Source: Archilochus colubris (Eukaryota; Chordata; Aves; Apodiformes; Trochilidae). From it: a stretch of 64,000 bases of DNA. Below are positions 11,675 through 23,290 of this stretch, in pieces. Position 1 is the stretch's first letter. Each line of letters starts with the position of its first letter. Position numbers and translations under genes: made by a program. Location of the stretch: the NCBI GenBank assembly GCA_023079485.1, contig CM041083.1, positions 104,423,054-104,487,053 on the forward strand. The letters run 5' to 3'. Under the pieces are notes generated by a model. It did not search any database. It was not told the origin of the DNA and saw nothing but the letters and a program-made list of their open reading frames with translations.

Positions 11675-11957
11675 GGCCTAGTCCACTCTTCCCTAAAGGA
11701 GGGTTGCGGGTGTGACCCCTTTACTCCCTTTTTCTTATTGGACTATGAGATATTCTTCAGAACCGAGCAGTAGCCTTGGTTCTGCATATCATTCTCTAGC
11801 AATAACTATAAACATCAAGCCTTATCAGTCCTAGGAGCAGACATTGACTGGGAAACTTGCTGATAATTTCAGCACGTGCTGCTACTTAGAAGAGACTCAC
11901 CTGAAAGTAAAAGTACAAGAAAGAAAAAATGGTTCTATCCATGCTCAAACTAGGACA
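11675..11957 (-). mobile_element. Truncated ERV LTR (TGTCRTGG family), copy D
   Basis: Collinear with the right-hand third of copies B and C. It contains the CCCTAAAGGAGGG block, GTGTGACCCCTTTACTCC, GAACCGAGCAGTAGCCTTGG, ATAACTATAAACATCAAG, TTATCAGTCCTAGGAGCAG and the terminal CAAACTAGGACA. The TATA box, R/U5-like part and opposite end are missing. In minus-strand terms it keeps the start of U3 only. No duplication is recognisable, as expected for a truncated copy. Confidence 0.85.
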
Positions 11958-13526
11958 GTGTGTTTTTCTGATCTTCACTGATCTAAAAACAGTGGAAAGT
12001 GCAAGGTCCTTGAGGAATGGATAAGACTGTATATCCAGAATTTAGCTGAAAAGAAAGACAGAAACTATGACTTCAATTCAGGGAGATACGTAAGCATGTG
12101 TATTACAGTAAAAATTTGACTGGTCCCTTTGATAGCTTTAAATTGTACTTTTGACTCTTGTCCTACTAATTTTAGGAGCTTTGGTCACATTCCCTGGTCT
12201 TCTTCTATAAGATTTCTTACAGTGCTATATGAATGTCATTTGGAGGGAGAGTAAAGATATTTTGAGAACCTCTTGTATTTTTCTAGTGTAACATTAAGGA
12301 TATAAAATGCTCTTAAAAATGCAGTCACCTATCAAGTGAATAGACTGGAAATATCAGCTACTTGCACTGACCACTTTAGGAAGAGTTGGGATTTTGGCTT
12401 TCGTATTAATCACTATAACAATTCTGTTGACAGGAAGAATTTACCCATGTTATACTAGATAGGGAGCACTAGATAGGGAAATCCAATAATTCTGTGCAAG
12501 GTGATAGGGAAAAATTCTGGATTGTGTTAATTTTTGAAATATACTACTTGACTGTTCTCTCACTAAAGCTAGTAGAAATGCTGGCATTCTGTACTGAACA
12601 TAGGCTTGGACCTTTAGCCTGTAAAGAGTTTGCTCTGAGGTTCTTTCTTTCTTATCTTCTAGCACTAAGTATGCTACTGTTACATTTTCTCCTAGTTGTA
12701 AATATTCCATATTGTTCCATAGCATGATGCGATAGAACTACAAATATGATTTTCTTTCTCAGAAAGTGGAGACCACATCTATTTATAAGATAAAATTTTA
12801 AGAGGATTAGTAGGGTTGTCTGTCATCCTTTTCTGACATTTGGTATGTCTATGGTGTGGGCAACATTATTACATGGAAGAACACTATTGTTGTTTTTCCT
12901 TCCAGTTTCATGATGATGGCAGCAAATAGGGATTGTCTTTGAAAACTCCTCGAATAGTACCTGGCTTTAATTACAAACACTTTTCCTCAAAAGAAAGTTT
13001 TGAAGTTAAATATTCTTTAAAGAATGTCAATAGAAACAAAGTGCTTAGGTTTTGTATAGAACATGAGTTCTCATGGTAGGTTTTCAAAAAAATGAAAAGT
13101 TTTGCTTTGTGTTTTTATTAAATCATATAGCTTGATGGCAGTATCATTAGAAGCAAGCTTTAAAATACTTCATTTTGCCCTATCATTTTGATTATTTGAT
13201 TGCCTTTATATCTCATTGACACTTTCATCAATATAAGTGGAAAAAGTAATGTATTATAATATCATACAATGTCAATTCTGACAAAGCTAATGAGATCATA
13301 TGAAAAATGTCTTTCTAATCAACCTCTAAATCCCTTTTCTTTAACACAAATTTTAAACAGTAAATATAAGAAGGCAAAAATGACTATTCAAGAATTGTGT
13401 TTAACAGAAAGCTACTGTAACAGGAATTTGCCTTATCATCTGCATTTTATATGCGTTGTTATGTTCTACAGTGATTGAAACTTAGATAGAATACAAATTA
13501 GTGTCATTTTTTATATATTTCATTTC
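11958..13526. other. Unique AT-rich DNA, no gene seen
   Basis: No repeat family or gene recognised. A short tandem pair of a CTAGATAGGGA-containing unit of about 14 bases lies near 12456-12483. Overlapping frames on both strands at 12450-12727 carry no domain. Confidence 0.5.
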
Positions 13527-13582
13527 ACAGAAACATAGAATGTCAAGTTGGAAGGGTCCTCAATTATCATCTGGCTCAACAA
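13527..13582 (-). mobile_element. CR1 LINE 3'-end relic
   Basis: A short relic of the CR1 3' terminus in reverse: ACAGAAACATAGAATG, then AAGTTGGAAGGGTCCTC and ATTATCATCTGGCTCAAC. This matches the standard order AGAATCATAGAAT...GGTTGGAAGGGACCT...ATCATCTAGTCCAAC. It is cut off after about 55 bp. Confidence 0.75.
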
Positions 13583-14770
13583 TCTTGATGTAAATTTTTC
13601 TATCTCCATTCTGTGTTTATATAGCCTTTCTATACAAAGTACAATTGATCTGTTCATAGACAATCACATTTCAGTGAAACTTTGTGATAGCCTTGCACTG
13701 ATATGCTTGGAGTTTTCTTGGTTTGTTTTGGTTTTTTCCTTTTCCCTCCTCTTCATTCCAGTTAATGTTTATGAGTGCACACAGAGAAAAAGCAGTAACA
13801 CCAAAGAACAGGCTGGGTACTATGTACCCCACTCAGCTGGTGTCCACTTCATCTGGATTGCTCCTGGGGCATGGGAGCTGCCTGCAGTTGCCTGAGCCCC
13901 ATTTGCCCACAGGGAGCTGTTTGCTTTCCAGCTGCAAGCTGAAATCTCTGCTACTGTCTTACATCAATTAGATTACCTCATAAAATTAATGAGACATGTT
14001 TTTACAACCTTCCTTCAGGCAAGGCAATAGTAATCACTGTATTTTATGTGATAGAGTGTTTAAATTGTCAACATGGAAAAAAAAAATCATACAAATACAG
14101 TGTAAATACTTCCAGTTGCATAAAGTAATTATTAAACTTAAAAAAGCATAAAATATACACAGTTAGCTAATAAATGATAAATTAATAATTTATCCTACAT
14201 AAAAGAGAAAGGATGGGAGGTATTAACATTTTACCTAGAGTTGCTCTTTTTTTTGACAAACTACTACTGAACTGCTAGATTTTTAGTTTTGCCATGTTTA
14301 CTCAGAGCCTTGCAGCAATATAGAGATGTGTAATGATTTTAAGGGACATATCTCAATGTGTCATTGCTTGAATATGGTTATGTCACATAAACAGCTCCCA
14401 TATATGGAAGAGGACTTTTTTTCTCTTCATAAGTCATACTGACAGTAGTTGGAGGAAATGACTGGGGCTGTAAGCTATAGCACTTAGGTTCCTGAAACAC
14501 GTTTGAAAAATTACTGATTTTTTTTTACTACATTAAAATTCTACAGTCTTTGAGCACACATAGAAGTTAGTCATCTGTAAAACATCAAGAGTTTATTTTT
14601 CTGAGAATGTTTTAATAGGGTTGAGAAGATTAAATAATGTTTCACTTTTTGGAGTGCAGACAGCTATGATCACAATAAATAATGAACCTTTAGTACTTTC
14701 TACAGTACAATGTTAAACATTTGTGTGAATGTGTAGTGTACATATTTATACATCAAATTGGAGGAGATTG
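13583..14770. other. Unique DNA, no gene seen
   Basis: A somewhat GC-richer patch at 13800-13940 has two overlapping open frames without a recognisable domain. The rest is AT-rich. Nothing else is supportable. Confidence 0.45.
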
Positions 14771-14955
14771 TGTAGTGTAACGAGGCAACCAGGTGCCTCT
14801 AATTGCCAGGGAGTGAGCATGAGCTTGTGCCAAGCCCACCTGTGCCCAATTAGGGTGGGCCCCCACTGCGCATGAGCAGGACCAGGGGGCCAATAAAAGG
14901 AGCTCATGCTCACTCCCTGGCAATTAGTTGCACCTGGTTGCCTCATTACACTACA
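14771..14955. mobile_element. 185-bp inverted-repeat hairpin element
   Basis: Two 55-bp arms, 14771-14825 and 14901-14955, are inverted copies matching at 52 of 55 positions by my alignment. The outer ends are TGTAGTGTAA and TTACACTACA. The 75-bp core is GC-rich, holds a smaller inverted pair (GCCCACC...GGTGGGC) and ends in CCAATAAAAGG, which combines CCAAT-like and TATA-like boxes. The flanks carry AGATTG on the left (14765-14770) and GGATTG on the right (14956-14961), a 5-of-6 match that may be a target-site duplication. It encodes no protein; one short frame spans it by chance. It could be a MITE-like non-autonomous DNA transposon, or an LTR fragment that duplicated in inverted form. I do not recognise the family. 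Confidence 0.7.
14890..14900 (+). promoter_or_regulatory. CCAAT/ATAAAA-type core promoter motif
   Basis: CCAATAAAAGG sits directly inside the right arm of the hairpin element. An LTR-like or pol II promoter origin is possible. There is only sequence resemblance, with no conservation evidence. Confidence 0.3.
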
Positions 14956-17453
14956 GGATTGTATTTTATTGATTAACTGTACGGTTTTGTATCTGCCTTC
15001 TGGTTTTCAGTTTACAGTTTCAATGTTTGCTTTGCAAACCCAGAGAAAGAGAGAACAATGAAATCTAGAATTTTATTACCATGGGACTTCAGGAAATTGA
15101 AGTTTTAAGAAAAATACCAATTATTACGAGTCTTGTGGTAAAGATGGTGGAACCAGGTATTGCATTGTTTTTGTGTTTTAGTTCTTAAAATATTTTCTCT
15201 TTTACTTTTGTATCTCATTCTTCAATACTATGCTTGATGCCATATTTCACCTAATAAGTCCCTAAGTTGGCTTCCCTTTGGGAGCACACACATGTTCGTT
15301 TTGAGTTCTTTGAATTCAATAATTTTAAAATAACAACTGTTTAAAAATTTATCTCCTAAGAAGGTCAGAACTTATCATTTGTATTTCAAAGAATAGGTCT
15401 TCTGATTATTTTAAGATGGAAGGACTGGATGGATATTTTCATTCTTTATGTGAAGTAAAATGACAGCTTTCATCTGGCTGTTTTACTTTTCCTCTCCCTT
15501 TGAGCAGCCAATAGAATGCATGCCTTAATTAGACAGACAAAAAGAACCCATTGGGACTAGAAATGCTAAATGATTTTTTTTAATGACATATATGGAAGAA
15601 GAAGAACAAAATGTCACTAGTAGAGAGAAACTGCAAAAACCCGCATAATTCCTTCTTTCCTTTTTAATAAAGAAAAAAATGCTCTTACCAAATAAGCATT
15701 CCTATTGGAAAAAAGCAAAGAAAAAAAAATCCAGAAAAAGGAAGCTTGGACTGTTATATTTGTCAACCTAGCTTTATTTTAAGCCAACTAGGAGCTGATG
15801 CAATGTTTTTATCCTAAGTGGCTTTTCCCTGCATTTTGGAAATGAAAATGTGGTCCTGGAAATATAAATATCTCTACATCTAAATATCTATATAGTAAAG
15901 AAGTATTTGAAACAAATCAATAGCCCAATAAAAATTTCTATTTCATTCCTAAACAGCAAACCTGTGCAGGCTAATAAACTCTTGGAGATTTTTCCTCTAG
16001 GGTTATGGAAGGATGTATAAAAATGTTTCAGTAATGCAACCTGTACAAAAAAGGTTTCTAAGCACAACACATAAAAAGCTATTTTCACTTTAGCCATTAA
16101 ATGGACAGTAAGAGTAAGGAATGTGGTCTGTACACCTTATCTGTGTTTCTAAAACATGCTGTTAATGTATATACAAAGATATTGTAAAGTTTTCAGATGC
16201 TTTAATATATTTAGATATTGTAGGAGCTCAGTGCTCAGTGCAGTTTCAGATGGTTTGACAGGTTCAGAAACCTCAGGCAAAACCAAATTTAATTTAACAA
16301 CATCAGTTCTCTTCAGAGTGATATTTGTAGCTAATCCAGTTCATCTCAAATCAGTTCCATCTTCTTATACCACAGGTTTTTTTTATGATTGCAGTGGTCT
16401 TTGTGACATGAGGCTTGTTGAATCAAGCCAAATCTCCCATGAAAACTGCTTTTTAAGTACAGGCAGAGGTGGATTACAAAAATATAAAAAATACTTCTGT
16501 ACTCTTTACCACTGGTAAACTGAGCAATGGTTTTGAAACCTGTGTAGAGGTGATTTCCAGATGAAGAAAAAAAAAAGTTGAAACAACTTTCACTATCATC
16601 AGTAAATCCTCCAAATGCTGCTGATGCTATTCAGACCATTCTGTGCCATGTGACTGTAGAATCGAATAAATAAGCACTTACGGATGCAAGTTGAATTAAT
16701 AACAGCCTGTGTACCCCAGAGTGTGATAAATTATAGTTTGCTGCTGGCAGCAGGAACTATTCAAACACATATTTCTGCATTATGACAATTTCTTAAGGCT
16801 TCTATAGAAATCATGTACAATAGGAGAACTGCCTACAGGGAAGATTATTAGGAAACTTAGAAAAAGATTTTCATTTTGTGATTTCAGCAATGTCTGTAAT
16901 TATCAGCATAGCCTATCATTTACTAAGTGGTTAGTTGTATATACAAGGTCTTTATCTTGTACTGTAATGACAGTATATAGAAACAATATACTTGTAATGG
17001 GTGACTGTATGTAAGTGGGTAGTTAAATATAATTAAAGCTGGCTTTGGAATATGTCTATTTAACAATAAATATTTTCAGTTTTACTTTTATAAAAATTTA
17101 CTAAATTACCCTAAAGAATTACGATTTATGTAAGAAATTTCTGTATAACAGCAATATTAGTTCAAGTCTAGATATGTATATTAGGAACCTTGCTGATAAG
17201 ATTTTAAACTTCACCATAGATGTACCTTGTATTTACCACTACCTTTTATATCACGTCTCTTTCAAACTCCCTTTGTGCTCACTGCGTTTTCTTACTATCT
17301 GTTGCTCTCGTATTTTTTTTTTTTTAATAAAGGAAAATAATTCAGATAGGTATTCGATTTTGTTTACATTAATTTCTTATTGTCAGAAAAATGGTACAAA
17401 TATTTTTCTAATATTTACGTGGATGAATGTGGGACTTTAATTGAATGCCTCTC
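14956..17453. other. Unique AT-rich DNA, no gene seen
   Basis: No gene, RNA or recognised repeat. The 120-codon frame at 16156-16518 has no domain-like content and no supporting splice or promoter structure. Confidence 0.5.
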
Positions 17454-17835
17454 TGTGCTGGTTTGGGTCATGATAGAACTAATTTTCTGTCTTGTAGTTT
17501 TGCTTTCCGCAGTGTCTCTTCTGCCTGGCTGTACTTGTTGAGATTAACAGCAAGTTTCTCAGTCAGTGAGAAGCTTCTAGGACTGATAACACTCGGTGTT
17601 TATAGTTACGGCTAGAGAATGTTATGCAGAATCAAGGCCACTGCTCAGTTCTGAGGAACATCTTATGCTCCAGAAAGAGAAAGGGAGTAAAGGGGTCACA
17701 GCTGCAGCCCTCCTTTAGGGAGGAGCAGACAAGATAGGTGACCATTATTGACCAAATGGAGTATTACATCCCTTACATGCAATACTTTGTATAAATCTGA
17801 GGGGTTATGAAGGTTATAACCAGATTAAATTATCC
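17454..17835 (+). mobile_element. Truncated ERV LTR (TGTCRTGG family), copy E, opposite orientation
   Basis: The same LTR family in transcriptional (+) orientation. It starts TGTGCTGGTTTGGG, the reverse complement of the CCAGGACA-type end. Then follow TTGTTGAGATTAACAGCAAG, AGTTCTGAGGAACATC, GGGAGTAAAGGGGTCACAGC, CCCTCCTTTAGGGAGG and a TATAAAT box at 17790-17796. Similarity to copies B and C ends at about 17835, so U3 up to the promoter remains while R and U5 are lost. Confidence 0.85.
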
Positions 17836-20800
17836 AGAGTGATACTGTCCAGGTTTATTGTTATGCTAAACCTATGTTTCTTGAACAACACTATCCTTGT
17901 CTTTGTGGATAGCTGAAAAATGGGTAAAGAAAAACAACCTCTATTACTCTTACAAAAATGCTGTTTGTCATGATATGGGACTCAACCTTGGAGCAATATC
18001 CATTTTATGAGAAAATCATCAGAACCACTAGATAATTTTTAGCTGTTGATTTAGTGAAAAGATATTCAAAGAATAATTAATTTGAGTTTTATGCTTTGTC
18101 CTGGTGCAAACAAATAACATTTCTTTTGCTTTCATTTACTAAACCTTCTTTAAGCTTGATGTACTATTTTCTATGTACTATTTTCTCAAGAAACTTGTAG
18201 CTATTTAGATGACTATTGTGAATCTGGCAGTTTTTTTCTTTTTAATAAATAATTTGCCCCCCAGATGCATAGCTATACACAGATTTGACTCTAATTCGCT
18301 GTGGGCTGCAGGGGCACAAGGGGATGAAAACTGGATGAAAAAAATAGGGTTATACTCAAAGGGCTGTTGATGTCCACCATTGTGTGTGCTGCCCAACTCC
18401 CAGTCTGCAGTGAAGGAAGGGCTCCTTCAGCCCAATCCTGCTGCCACAGTGCCCCTCAGTCAGAGATTAGGGCATAAAGCAGGCAGAGAACTGGCTAAAA
18501 GTGATTGTTTTCCGGAGTATTTTCTCAGTTTCAGGCAATCTGCAGATCAGGAAAATTCTTCAGTGAAATGGAGAAGGATTGTTGCAAGCTTGGTGTTTCT
18601 TAGTGAGATGAATGGTTTCAGTCTTACTTAAGTTATTTTGAATAAAAAATGATGCTGAGACATGGACAAGGATCACTTCTGTGACATGTCTCCAACACCG
18701 CATCTCCACAGATTATCTTACTGACTTTTACTTTTTGTCTTATTGAGTATTTAGATACTTGAAAGCTTCAGTAAAAGGTGACTGAGACTATCCCATGCTC
18801 TGAAATCAGACTATGCCCTCTTGGAAGTGGATGTTCTTTAAACCATAGATTTCAGTCTTCTCAAAGAGATGACAGAGGTGAAAGTTGGATCTCTTATACA
18901 TTTGGTAAGCTGATCTAATTTATATATTATTATATAAAAAGGGACTGTTTGAATCTCCTGGTCTTGCAGTTTTGAGAAATGATGTATTTCATTTTCTTTG
19001 ATTTCACAAGGAATTTTTGAAAATGAGAATTTGTGACTTGGATGAAAGGAGTATTATTTTGAGGAACAATGAAAAAGGAGCTTTTATTCTGTTTTTATTT
19101 TTTTTTACCTGAAAAATGAACAAAGTATATTTGGTTCTTTTTTGTCCACCTTTTAAAAAGTTCTTTGTTACTCATTCTTGAAATAGCGTAAGAACAAGGA
19201 TTCTTTTTGAGGTTATTTAAATTCCTGAAATACATAAAATAGTGCAGTGTAGTTTGAAAATTTAGACCTTGTCTCTTGTAGCTTTTGCTTGATGGTTGGT
19301 GTCTGCTTTCCCACAGCTTAGTGAGCCTGTAAACGGTGTGGAAGGGAAAGGCATGACAATCAGCATCCAGAATATTGAAAAGGTTGAAGTAATAAAGCTC
19401 CTGTCACTGTTTGTATGAGATATTAAAATTCTGACACTTAATTTCAGTGACCATGGTTTCAAAGGAAAGAAGACAATGATGCAATACAGTCTCAGTCTCC
19501 TGAAAAGTATTACAATGAGAAGAGATGAAGTAAAAACTTGAATGATTCTTACTGCAATTTCAAATTGGTAATTTCATGGTTTTCAGAGGGGTTTTAGTAC
19601 TATATAAAGGAAATTTAGGTGAACAGAATGCAAAATTCAGCTCACTATAATATGTATGGAGTAAGATAAGACTTTTACAGCTTTCTCAATACACAAGACT
19701 GTATTTTAGTTTCTCCCTACTTTCCATGGAGAAATAAGGTGAAGGAAATTATTCAAATCACCAGGTTGAAAGAAGTCTTATTGACTTCTTTGTTCCAAAG
19801 TGTGTGAGTTCTGAATAAAATATTTCCTGGGACTGAACTACTTGTACTGTCAGTTTCCTTGGTGATTCCCAGTACTCAAATAATTCTCAAGGTTATTATT
19901 GACAGCATGCCCAGTGTGCCTTCCTTCCCTTACCTGGCTCCCCATTTTCACAACCTTTGTAGAAACAAAGCAAAATTTTATCATTCAGCCTTGCTGCAAC
20001 TAGATAGTAAGTTGAAAATATAATTTTGTGCATAGGTGAAGAAAGGGATTGTGAATGTCCTACTAGAGGAGAGTCAGCAGAAAGACAGAATGATGGAAAA
20101 GTCAGGGAGAAAACCAGAAAGGATATAATTAGGGGAAACGATAGATATCAGGAGGGTTTATCAAGATAATGACTGCAATAAGTAACAAGCATTTGGTGTG
20201 TCAGAAAGCAGGAAAGGAAAGTTCTTACGTTCAATAATATTTTGCCATTTTAATCTGGTTCTTCAGTCTGTAGGGGATACTAGGGATAATGGAATTTTTG
20301 TACTTAAGGATGGGGTGATTTTAACTGCCTCTTTCTAGGAGAGTTTCTGCTTGAGAAGAGGGCTCAGTGGGGTTGCACACTTTCCCATCTGCTTCTTGTC
20401 TGTAGTGACATGAGCAAAAGCAAAAACTTCCTTTATGACATCTTGTTCTGCTGGGCTTTTGCAATATAATTTGGATTTCCTTTCAACTGCAGATCCATGA
20501 GCTTTTTTGCTTGTGAAACTTTTTGTTTTGACAGGTTTGTTAGTTCCAAGCTGTTCTCTCTCATACTGTACAATACTTTTGAGTGGTTTCTTCTTTTCCC
20601 TGAATTAATTTGGCAACGTGCTGATGAAAAGAAGCTTGCTGATGAGCACTTTCTATCAACTTGAAATGTAGGGTTGAGCCACAAAACTGAAAACCCTTGT
20701 GTAACACACATTGTGACTGACAGTTTAGACCTCTTAATTCAGAGCATTAATAGCTTCCACAGGCATTTTTCCTCTCCCATATCTTTCTGTTTTTTTCTTC

Positions 20801-22600
20801 TGTGGGATTGTGTAAATTGTGGGATTTCGTTTATTTTTCTATTTTGGTTTATAGCTGATTTCACTTACATGCTGATGTGTTGCCAAAGAAGGTAAAAAGG
20901 TACTTTCTTGGATTTTCTTTTTTCCCCTCTGGGTACACATCTCCCCAGACTTGCCTTGCACAGCAGTTCTTTTAAACTATTGCTTTCTTAGTGATGTTCT
21001 AAGAACAGTTGTGTTGCAAGGCAAAAAGTATTTTCAAATCATTTTGCCACTTCTTCCCATTTCTATCCTTCATTTACTGAATATTTGTAAATAACTGTTC
21101 AATAACTATAGTCAGCTTTTGACTCTTAAATGCTAACTGTAAACAGATTCAAAGGCATCTATCAGTGCACTTGACACTATTCTCTGTAAGGTTTACCTCC
21201 CAATTTCCATTGAAAAACGGTGTGGTCAGGTAATTTGGCTTGGAGAAATGGAAGAACAAGGGCTCATTTAAGTCACATCCTTGAATTGCTATTTGAGTGT
21301 ACCCAAGTTTATATCACTATATCTTGCCTCTCTGCTTCTAAAAATGAGATATGGCTTTCTGCAGACCTCTGATTATCTGATTAAAAGTGCAAAGTAAAAT
21401 CCCAACTACATAATTTTTTTATTCATATGACTGATTTCAGTCTTTTGACTGAACGAATTAAGGAAGTATTCACAATGCTTTTGCTTCTTACATACATGAA
21501 GCTCAAACTGCACAGTCAAAAAGAATCTTTTGAAAGATACCAGTAACCTTTCACAAATATTAATTAAACATGGTTAGAAAAATTGTTAGATTACTCATCC
21601 TCTGTTCATATACAGTATTCATAGCATAATTTGCCTTGTGGAGTTCTGTGTATTTTTAGCCCTTTTGGAAATATATGAAGGATAAATGTGCCATAATAGC
21701 ACTTGGTTAATTTTTTGTTTTATATCTAAAAATCTATTTTCAACTATTTTGTTATTTCTTTGTCTTCCTAATTCTCTTCAAATTACTAAACCTTATCTCC
21801 CATGAATTTTCCTTGCTGAAGTCAGGAAAGACATCTGCCTAACTCTAACTGGTTTCTTTCCCTGTGTCAGTACCTTCCAGTTTTATTATTGGAAAACTGA
21901 TCTTTTTTTCCTTCACTTAGTGTTCTTGAAAAGAAGGAAAATGCTTTTTACTGAAGTTTGTCTAATACTTTCAAAAGCATATAATTAAATTACTTTAGAT
22001 AAAATTTTATTAACCAGTTTCCATGTGAATTTTCTCAGGATAATAAAAATATGGCTCACAGAAAATAATTTTAATTAACTTATTGATATCTCTTTCACAC
22101 TTATTGAGAAAGAACATTGATTGTCATCTTTTTGGCTGCATTCCTGCTACCTACAATGACTAGAATACCCTGTAATCTAAGGACAATGAATGCAGTACAG
22201 AATTTAAACTTCAATAATCTCAATTCTTTCTACAGATTAATTGCTGTCCTATGGTTTTCCTGTGCATTAGTTAAGAATTCTGTTTTGTACATTATTTAAT
22301 AGTAATTTTCATTTTGAATTAAAGCTGAGGTACATGTCAAATACCTGAGCTTATATTTATTTGAAATATTCTTCCTTCCAATGCAAATATATTGGAACAG
22401 CAAACACAGGATACTGCAAGCAAACAAATACTGCAAGCCACTGGCAGTATTTGATGCTTTAGTTCTGTAATGGGGGAATGCCTTATGCATTTCTGAAGGA
22501 CTGCCTGGCACTTATAGAAGTAACAGCCTGCATATGTCCTAGGACTTATATACGGAAACAATGATAGAGATAACAATTGAAGAGTGAAGTGGGCCAAGGT
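17836..22600. other. Unique AT-rich DNA, no gene seen
   Basis: About 4.8 kb with no recognisable repeat family or gene. A small tandem pair, TATGTACTATTTTC, lies near 18160-18190. An acceptor-like site followed by 33 open codons at 19317-19415 is treated as a finding, not annotated as an exon. Confidence 0.5.
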
Positions 22601-23290
22601 CTGCTCCAGTTGTTCAACTACGTATGTCTCAATCATGTTTACTTATCATTGTGAAATCATTGTTTGAGCAAAACAGGCCTATAAAAGCTATGATGGTAGT
22701 CTTCAGTGAGAGGGGGAGTTTTCACCAACACCAGCCTTTCCCTGGTATGGTGACCCAATGCTAGATCTAGGACAGGTAATTCTTTCTCTTTCTCTTTCTC
22801 TTTCTCTTTCTCTTTCTCTTTCTCTTTCTCTTTCTCTTTCTCTTTCTCTTTCTCTTTCTCTTTCTCTTCCTCTTCCTCTTCCTCTTCCTCTTCCTCTTCC
22901 TCTTCCTCTTCCTCTTCCTCTTCCTCTTCTCTTCCTCTTTCTCTTTCTTTCTCTTTCTCTTTCCCTTTCCCTTTCCTTTCTTCCTTTCCTTTCCCTTTCC
23001 TTTCCCTTTCTCTTTTCTCTTTTCTCTTTTCTCTTTCTCTTTCTCTTTCTCTTTCTCTTTCTCTTTCTCTTTCTCTTTCTCTTTCTCTTTCTCTCTCTTT
23101 CTCCTCTTTCTCTTCTCTTTCTCTCTTCCCCTTCCCCTTCCCCTTCCCCTTCCCCTTCCCCTTTCCCTTTCCTTTTCCCTTTCCCTTTATAGAACTTGTT
23201 TTTGTAGTTACAGTTTGCCTGCAACAACTACAGTTTTAAATCCTACCACTTCTTTGTCTGTTCAATAACGTTGTGGAATTGCATCCAATA
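22500..23290 (+). mobile_element. Possible LTR containing an expanded CT tract
   Basis: A TATAAAA box in a CCTATAAAAGC context (22678-22688) is followed after about 100 bp by TAATTC and then a long pyrimidine array. The same order (TATA box, about 120 bp, TTAATTC, CT tract) occurs at 31959-32130. This layout suggests an ERV LTR whose CT tract expanded. I could not define TG...CA ends or a duplication, so the limits are only indicative. Confidence 0.3.
22781..23188. repeat. 408-bp hexanucleotide polypyrimidine array
   Basis: Almost pure C/T on the + strand. Successive blocks are TTTCTC repeats (to about 22866), TTCCTC repeats (to about 22928), a mixed TTTCCC/TTTCC section, another TTTCTC block (about 23030-23095), a CTTCCC block (about 23125-23160) and a final CCCTTT section. 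The blocks differ by single substitutions in a six-base unit, as expected when variant repeats expand locally. Long open frames on both strands (174 and 144 codons, Arg/Lys/Glu-rich or Leu/Ser/Phe-rich) are artefacts of stop-free hexamers. The mirror-like polypurine/polypyrimidine composition can form H-DNA. Confidence 0.95.

Noticed and set aside
22703..23227. 174-codon minus frame and 144-codon plus frame with extreme Arg/Lys/Glu or Leu/Ser/Phe composition
   Set aside because: Both are translations of the hexamer pyrimidine array, whose units contain no stop codons; they are not genes.
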